Shown: piece after piece, positions 60,009 through 64,000 of the stretch
Layout of the letters: each line of letters opens with the position of its first letter
Position numbering within the stretch: position 1 is the stretch's first letter
NCBI RefSeq assembly: GCF_023498005.1
Contig: NZ_CP097289.1
Span: 7,006,001-7,070,000 of the forward strand
Direction: 5' to 3'
Length of the DNA stretch: 64,000 nucleotides
Source: Streptomyces durmitorensis
GTDB taxonomy: Bacteria > Actinomycetota > Actinomycetes > Streptomycetales > Streptomycetaceae
Translations under genes and position numbers: made by a program
Notes under the pieces: model-generated
Seen by the model: the letters and a program-made list of their open reading frames with translations, nothing else
The model's database searches: none
What the model was told of the DNA's origin: nothing

Positions 60009-60653
60009 ATGGGACGGGTGCGACTCGAAGCGATCACCTGGGACCGGCTCACGGACACCCTCGCCGACCGGCTGCTCGACCTGAAGACGGCCGACGCGAG
60101 CCCCTGGCCCCGCGTCGCCTTCGACGGTGCCCCGGCGGGCAGGCCCGGCGACCTGGCCCGCGGCGTCGCCGACGCGCTGCGCGTGCGCGGGCGGTCCGCG
60201 CTCGTGGTCGGCACGGAAGGCTTCCTGCGTCCCGCCTCGCTGCGCCTCGAATACGGGCGCGAGGACGTGGAGGCGTACTACAGCGGCTGGTTCGACACCG
60301 GCGCGCTCTGGCGCGAGGTCTTCGGGCCGCTGGACCCGGGCGGCACGGGCAGGGTGCTGCCCGACCTGTGGGACCCGGCAACGGACCGCGCGACGCGCAG
60401 CCCGTACGTCCAACTCCAGCCAGGATCAATGCTGTTGCTGCACGGGCCATTCCTGCTCGGCCACTGGTTCCCCTTCGATCTGACGGTCCACACGAGCCTC
60501 TCGCCGGGCGCCCTGCGGCGACGTACGGCGGAGAGCGAGCGATGGACGCTGCCCGCCTTCGAGCGGTACGAGGCGGAGGCGGATCCCGGTGCGGCGGCCG
60601 ACGTGGTCGTACGCGCGGATGATCCGCGGCACCCGGCATGGAGCGGTGGCTGA
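60009..60653 (+). CDS. uridine-kinase-like P-loop family protein
   Basis: This 214-residue protein resembles streptomycete proteins annotated as uridine kinase: RLEAITWDRLTDTLADRLLD, PWPRVAFDGAPAGRPGDLAR, then VVGTEGFLRPASLRLEYGRE. YYSGWFDTGALWREVFGPLD and LLLHGPFLLGHWFPFDLTVH follow. The Walker A lysine expected in GxxxxGK(S/T) is missing: the loop reads DGAPAGRPGD. Phosphate binding is therefore atypical and kinase activity is uncertain. The ATG (MGRVRLE) is chosen; a GTG three codons on is possible. Confidence 0.72.
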   Translation: MGRVRLEAITWDRLTDTLADRLLDLKTADASPWPRVAFDGAPAGRPGDLARGVADALRVRGRSALVVGTEGFLRPASLRLEYGREDVEAYYSGWFDTGALWREVFGPLDPGGTGRVLPDLWDPATDRATRSPYVQLQPGSMLLLHGPFLLGHWFPFDLTVHTSLSPGALRRRTAESERWTLPAFERYEAEADPGAAADVVVRADDPRHPAWSGG

Positions 60654-60673
60654 CGCGGGCCCAGGCGCATCGA

Positions 60674-60718
60674 GAACACCGGGAACACCGGGAACGCCAA
60701 GAACACTGGGAACGCCAA
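60674..60718. repeat. 9-bp tandem repeat upstream of the PPOX gene
   Basis: Five units lie head to tail: GAACACCGG twice, then GAACGCCAA, GAACACTGG and GAACGCCAA. They lie between the uridine-kinase-like gene and the PPOX promoter. Confidence 0.88.
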
Positions 60719-60729
60719 AACCCTTTTAT

Positions 60730-60741
60730 ATGCACGTGCAT
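60730..60741. promoter_or_regulatory. ATGCACGTGCAT palindrome in the PPOX promoter
   Basis: A perfect 12-bp palindrome sits between TTTTAT (60724-60729) and TAGTTA (60743-60748), the likely -35 and -10 of the PPOX gene. Transcription would begin a few bases before the ATG at 60759, nearly leaderless. The palindrome is a probable repressor site of MarR-like type. Confidence 0.65.
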
Positions 60742-60758
60742 GTAGTTAGAGTCTGGGC

Positions 60759-61163
60759 ATGGCAACGACAGCGCTCCACTTCAGCGAATCGGTCCGCACT
60801 CTCCTCGACGGCAAGAACTTCGCCAGCGTCGCCACCCTCGGCCCCGGCGGCGCACCCCAGAACTCGGTGGTGTGGATCAAACGGGAGGGCGACACCGTGC
60901 TGTTCTCCTCCACGGCGCGGCGGCAGAAGGTCCGCAACCTCGAACGCGACCCGCGCATCAGCATCTCGGTCTTCGACCTGGCCAACCCGTACACGTCGAC
61001 CGAGATCCGCGGCGTCGCCGAGATCCTCCCCGATCCGGAGAAGCGACTGCCTCACGAGCTCTCGCACAAGTACCTGGGCATCGACCCGCCCGGCGAGAAG
61101 GACGAGGAGGCCCGAGTGATCATCAGGGTCACCCCGGAGAAGATCGTCGGCTTCTCAGCCTGA
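60759..61163 (+). CDS. PPOX-class F420-dependent oxidoreductase
   Basis: This 134-residue split-barrel protein has FASVATLGPGGAPQNSVVWI, TVLFSSTARRQKVRNLERDP and RISISVFDLANPYTSTEIRG. RVTPEKIVGF closes the barrel. The short length and the K-V-R-N-L pattern fit the actinobacterial F420-binding subgroup of the pyridoxamine-phosphate-oxidase superfamily. It would reduce small molecules with F420H2 in the cytoplasm; the substrate is unknown. It has its own promoter with an embedded palindrome, so it is likely inducible. Confidence 0.87.
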   Translation: MATTALHFSESVRTLLDGKNFASVATLGPGGAPQNSVVWIKREGDTVLFSSTARRQKVRNLERDPRISISVFDLANPYTSTEIRGVAEILPDPEKRLPHELSHKYLGIDPPGEKDEEARVIIRVTPEKIVGFSA

Positions 61164-61343
61164 GGCCGACCACGTGATTCCCGGCGGCGCCTGATTCCCG
61201 GCGGCGCCCGCGCCCGAGGCCCTGTCCCGTCAGGGGCGCCCGGCTCCGGCGTGCGGACCTCCGGGGGCGCGGCGAGAATGAAGGGCGCCGGGACTAGCGG
61301 TGCCTCCGCGCCGCGCCGGCCGCCCGGCACCGGGAGGTACCTC

Positions 61344-61763
61344 ATGACCACCGCCGGAGACATCATGCACCGCGGCGCCCAGTGGATCCCCGCACACGAG
61401 ACCCTGGACCGCGCCGCACAACTGATGCGCCAGCTCGACGTGGGCGCGCTGCCCATCAGCGACGAGAACGAGCGGCTCTGCGGCATCCTCACCGACCGCG
61501 ACATCGTGGTCGGCTGCGTGGCGATGGGACACGACCCGTCGCGGGTGACCGCGGGGGACATGGCCAAGGGCACGCCACGCTGGATCGACTCGGGCGCGGA
61601 CGTCGACGAAGTCCTCCAGGAGATGAAGGGCAGCCAGATCCGCAGGCTCCCCGTCATCGAGAACAAACGCCTGGTCGGCATGATCAGCGAGGCCGACCTC
61701 GCCACGCACCTCGCCGACGACCAGCTCGCGAGCTGGGTCGAGAGCGTGTACGCGAAGGGCTGA
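61344..61763 (+). CDS. CBS-domain pair protein
   Basis: This 139-residue protein consists of two CBS motifs: AGDIMHRGAQWIPAHETLDR with LPISDENERLCGILTDRDIV, and AGDMAKGTPRWIDSGADVDE with RLPVIENKRLVGMISEADLA. The tandem forms one Bateman module, which usually binds adenine nucleotides. GGGAGG lies 7 bases before the ATG. Stand-alone CBS proteins are abundant in Streptomyces; the target is unknown. Confidence 0.93.
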   Translation: MTTAGDIMHRGAQWIPAHETLDRAAQLMRQLDVGALPISDENERLCGILTDRDIVVGCVAMGHDPSRVTAGDMAKGTPRWIDSGADVDEVLQEMKGSQIRRLPVIENKRLVGMISEADLATHLADDQLASWVESVYAKG

Positions 61764-61836
61764 CCCCGAGGCCGCCCCGCGCCAACCACCCAGCCCGCTG
61801 ATCCGCCGGGGTCCATCCCTTGGCGGCCACTACGGC

Positions 61837-62973
61837 CTAGAGCCAGCCGTTGCGCCGGAAGCCGCGGTAGAGCGAGAAGCAGATGGTGGCAATGACGCCG
61901 ATCACCAGCCCATAGCCGTACTTCCAGCGCAGTTCGGGCATGTAGTCGAAGTTCATTCCGTACAGACCGCAGATCATCGTCGGTACGGCGATCACGGCGG
62001 CCCAGGCGGTGATCTTCCGCATGTCCTCGTTCTGCGCGACCGTCACCTGTGCGAGATGGGCCTGAAGGATGGAGTTCAGGAGCTCGTCGAAGGAGGCGAC
62101 CTGCTCCGTGACGCGCTTGAGGTGGTCGTCGACGTCGCGGAAATAGGCCTGTATCTCCGGGGCGACCGCCTGCATCGGCTGGGTGGCGAGGATCTGCAGG
62201 GGGCGGCCGAGCGGGACCACGGCCCGCTTCAGTTCGAGGAGTTCGCGCTTGAGCTGGTAGATGCGGCCCGGGTCGGCGCGCTCCCCGTCCTTGGAGAAGA
62301 CGTCCATCTCCACCTGGTCGATGTCCGCCTGCACCGCGTCCGTCACGACGAGATAGTCGTCCACGACGTGGTCGGCGAGCGCGTGCAGGACCGCCGCCGG
62401 GCCCTTGGCGAGCTGCTCGGGCGCCGACTCGAGCTCCTCGCGCAGCGGGCCGAGCGAGCCGTGCCGGCCGTGCCGCACGGTGATCACGAACTCCTTGCCG
62501 ACGAAGACCATGATCTCGCCGGTGTCCACCACCTCGCTGGTCGCGGTGAGTTCGGCATGCTCCACGTAACAGACGGTCTTGAAGACGGCGAACAGCGTCT
62601 CGTCGTACCGCTCCACCTTCGGCCGCTGGTGGGCGTGGACCGCGTCCTCCACGGCGAGCGGGTGCAGGTCGAAGAGGTCGGCGATGCCGGCGAACTCCTG
62701 CTCCGTCGGTTCGTGCAGCCCGAGCCAGACGAATCCGTCACCGCTCTTGCGGACGCGCTCGACCTCCTCGACGAGATCGCGGCCGTCCTCCTGGCGCACG
62801 CCGCCGCGGTACGTCACGCACTTCACCACCGCCGAGCCCAGCGGGGAGCGGGCGGGGTGGCTCAGGTCGACACGGCTGTGCTTGCGCACGAACTGGGCGA
62901 CCCGCGCGACTCTCCGCAGGCCGCCCACCTTGCGGAGGTTCCCTACCTTTCGCAGGTTGCCTGCCATCGACAT
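61837..62973 (-). CDS. corA: CorA-type magnesium/cobalt channel
   Basis: This 378-residue protein has a cytoplasmic N-domain (FVWLGLHEPTEQEFAGIADL, HPLAVEDAVHAHQRPKVERY) and a long stalk helix region. Two C-terminal membrane helices carry the hallmark YGMNF. It forms pentameric Mg2+/Co2+ channels. A basic N-terminal repeat (GNLRKVGNLRKVGGLRRV) is an oddity: three tandem 6-7 residue units that could bind membrane or nucleic acid. AGGAG precedes the ATG. It diverges from the terminal methyltransferase gene. Confidence 0.93.
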   Translation of the reverse strand: MSMAGNLRKVGNLRKVGGLRRVARVAQFVRKHSRVDLSHPARSPLGSAVVKCVTYRGGVRQEDGRDLVEEVERVRKSGDGFVWLGLHEPTEQEFAGIADLFDLHPLAVEDAVHAHQRPKVERYDETLFAVFKTVCYVEHAELTATSEVVDTGEIMVFVGKEFVITVRHGRHGSLGPLREELESAPEQLAKGPAAVLHALADHVVDDYLVVTDAVQADIDQVEMDVFSKDGERADPGRIYQLKRELLELKRAVVPLGRPLQILATQPMQAVAPEIQAYFRDVDDHLKRVTEQVASFDELLNSILQAHLAQVTVAQNEDMRKITAWAAVIAVPTMICGLYGMNFDYMPELRWKYGYGLVIGVIATICFSLYRGFRRNGWL

Positions 62974-63120
62974 GCGTGGCTCCTCGTTCTGGTGACTTGA
63001 CGTGCCAGTCTGCCAGTACGTTCCGACGGCGCGGCCGGAGCCTGTGGGAACGGAAGACTCCGCTCCAGACCTTCGGGGCCGCCTCCCCGGAGCAAGCGCC
63101 GCAATTGGGATAATCGCGGC

Positions 63121-63930
63121 ATGACCCTCATTGACGGCTATTTGACCGGCAATCGAAATCGGCACGCCGAGGGGGCGGGTGCGGGTGCGGGGCAGCGCTC
63201 CGAAGCCTTCTCCGCGCTCTTCGACCCCACGACCTTCCGGCACATCGAGCGGCTCGGCATCGGGCCGGGGTGGCGCTGCTGGGAGGTCGGCGCGGGCGGC
63301 ACATCCGTCGTCTCCTGGCTCGCGAAGCGGGTCGGCCCCACCGGGCGGATCCTCGCGACGGACACGGACATTTCCTGGCAGACGTCGGCGGCCCGTACGC
63401 CGGTCGAGGTGCGCAGGCACGACGTGGGGGTGGACGCGGCGCCCGCCCAGGGGGGCTTCGACCTCGTCCACGCGCGGCTCGTCCTCGCCGGGGCGCCGGA
63501 CCAGGAGCTGGCGCTGCGTTCGATGATCCGGGCGCTGCGCCCTGGGGGCCGCCTGTTGATCGAGGAGTCCGACCCGGCCCTGCAGCCGCTGGCCTGTCCT
63601 GACGAGTGCGGTCCTGCGGAGCAGTTGGCGAACCGTCTGCGGCACGCGCTGCTCACCCAGTACGGGACCGACCTCGCGTACGGGCGCGGCCTGCCCCGCC
63701 TGCTCCGTGCGGCGGGCCTGCGTCAGGTGGAGGCCGACGTGTACTTCCCCCTGGCCTCGCCCGCCTGCGCGGCCCTGGAGACGGCCACGATCCAGCAGTC
63801 CCGCGCGGCCCTGACCTCCGCGGACCTGGCCACGGACGACGACATCACCGCCCACCTCGCGAACATCGCCGCAGAGCCGATGGACCTGGCCGCGGCCCCC
63901 ATGATCTCCACCTGGGCCCGAAAGCCGTAA
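63121..63930 (+). CDS. class I SAM-dependent methyltransferase
   Basis: This 269-residue methyltransferase has WRCWEVGAGGTSVVSWLAKR as motif I at about 53-72, followed by GRILATDTDISW. GGFDLVHARLVLAGAPDQEL is the core strand, and LRPGGRLLIEESDPALQPL the post-core motif. The C-terminal half carries helices typical of small-molecule methyltransferases. The head contains a short Gly/Ala repeat (EGAGAGAG). The substrate is unknown. The 70 bases after its stop to the window end hold nothing recognisable. Confidence 0.88.
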   Translation: MTLIDGYLTGNRNRHAEGAGAGAGQRSEAFSALFDPTTFRHIERLGIGPGWRCWEVGAGGTSVVSWLAKRVGPTGRILATDTDISWQTSAARTPVEVRRHDVGVDAAPAQGGFDLVHARLVLAGAPDQELALRSMIRALRPGGRLLIEESDPALQPLACPDECGPAEQLANRLRHALLTQYGTDLAYGRGLPRLLRAAGLRQVEADVYFPLASPACAALETATIQQSRAALTSADLATDDDITAHLANIAAEPMDLAAAPMISTWARKP

Positions 63931-64000
63931 CACCCCCTGCGGGCCCCATCCCCCTCCCCGCATCCACCCCTGCCCGAACAAGCCTTTCCCGCCCACCCAC

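Noticed and set aside
58499..60622. 700-codon plus-strand frames running into the uridine-kinase-like gene
   Set aside because: The first 490 codons are translations of repeat DNA and of the antisense of DUF2293. Only the part from 60009 has protein character.

Overview
The window is high-GC actinobacterial DNA, almost certainly from a Streptomyces chromosome. Third codon positions are overwhelmingly G or C. The gene set is typical: ribosomal protein S1 followed by PAC2 and coaE, an SPW_0924-type peptide, DUF6343, DUF397 beside an XRE regulator and a serine-kinase-like ATPase, and F420/PPOX and GH6 proteins. There are no rRNA or tRNA genes and no CRISPR array that I can see.

Layout. 0-14 kb is a core segment: DUF3068 protein, HrpB helicase, a methyltransferase, rpsA with a recognisable promoter, long leader and strong terminator, then PAC2, coaE, TPR, acyltransferase, DoxX and S4 genes. 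14-21.4 kb is a catabolic or uptake island: an M20 peptidase, a YfcC-type carrier and an MFS transporter joined by 4-base overlaps, then a GntR/FCD repressor facing an NCS1 permease and a hydantoin/Asp-Glu racemase-type gene. Two abutting perfect palindromes lie in that divergent gap. 21.4-31.8 kb holds a GH6 cellulase, a Rid protein, a TolB-like/MFS pair, a metallophosphoesterase, and a SNF2 helicase coupled to a SWIM protein. The helicase carries a very large hexapeptide-repeat insertion.

31.8-41 kb is the most unusual part. An AbiEi/AbiEii toxin-antitoxin pair is followed by the C-terminal half of a DUF4291 gene. The N-terminal half of that same gene lies about 6.7 kb away, in the same orientation. 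Both junctions carry a matching TGATCCA(T/C)GTCA sequence, so a 6.7-kb element appears to have inserted into the gene. The element has more A+T-rich codon use, and three of its genes contain the rare TTA codon. It encodes a membrane protein with an overlapping 33-aa peptide, a membrane-anchored thermolysin-like protein whose HExxH reads HTVWH, an APH-like kinase, an XRE/TPR regulator, an HATPase and a 50-aa peptide. I see no integrase or transposase in it.

41-53.8 kb returns to ordinary chromosomal genes: a FUSC-type membrane protein, DUF3574, a secreted PI-PLC, an endonuclease/phosphatase, an amidohydrolase, DUF899, an ABC exporter, and a divergent acoABC-like 2-oxoacid dehydrogenase operon. 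53.8-64 kb has an abaA-like trio (HATPase, XRE, DUF397), gltD without gltB next to it, DUF1772, about 0.75 kb of repeat-rich non-coding DNA, DUF2293, a uridine-kinase-like gene, a PPOX/F420 protein with an operator-like palindrome in its promoter, a CBS protein, CorA and a methyltransferase.

All assignments come from reading the sequence and remembered family features. No database search was run.
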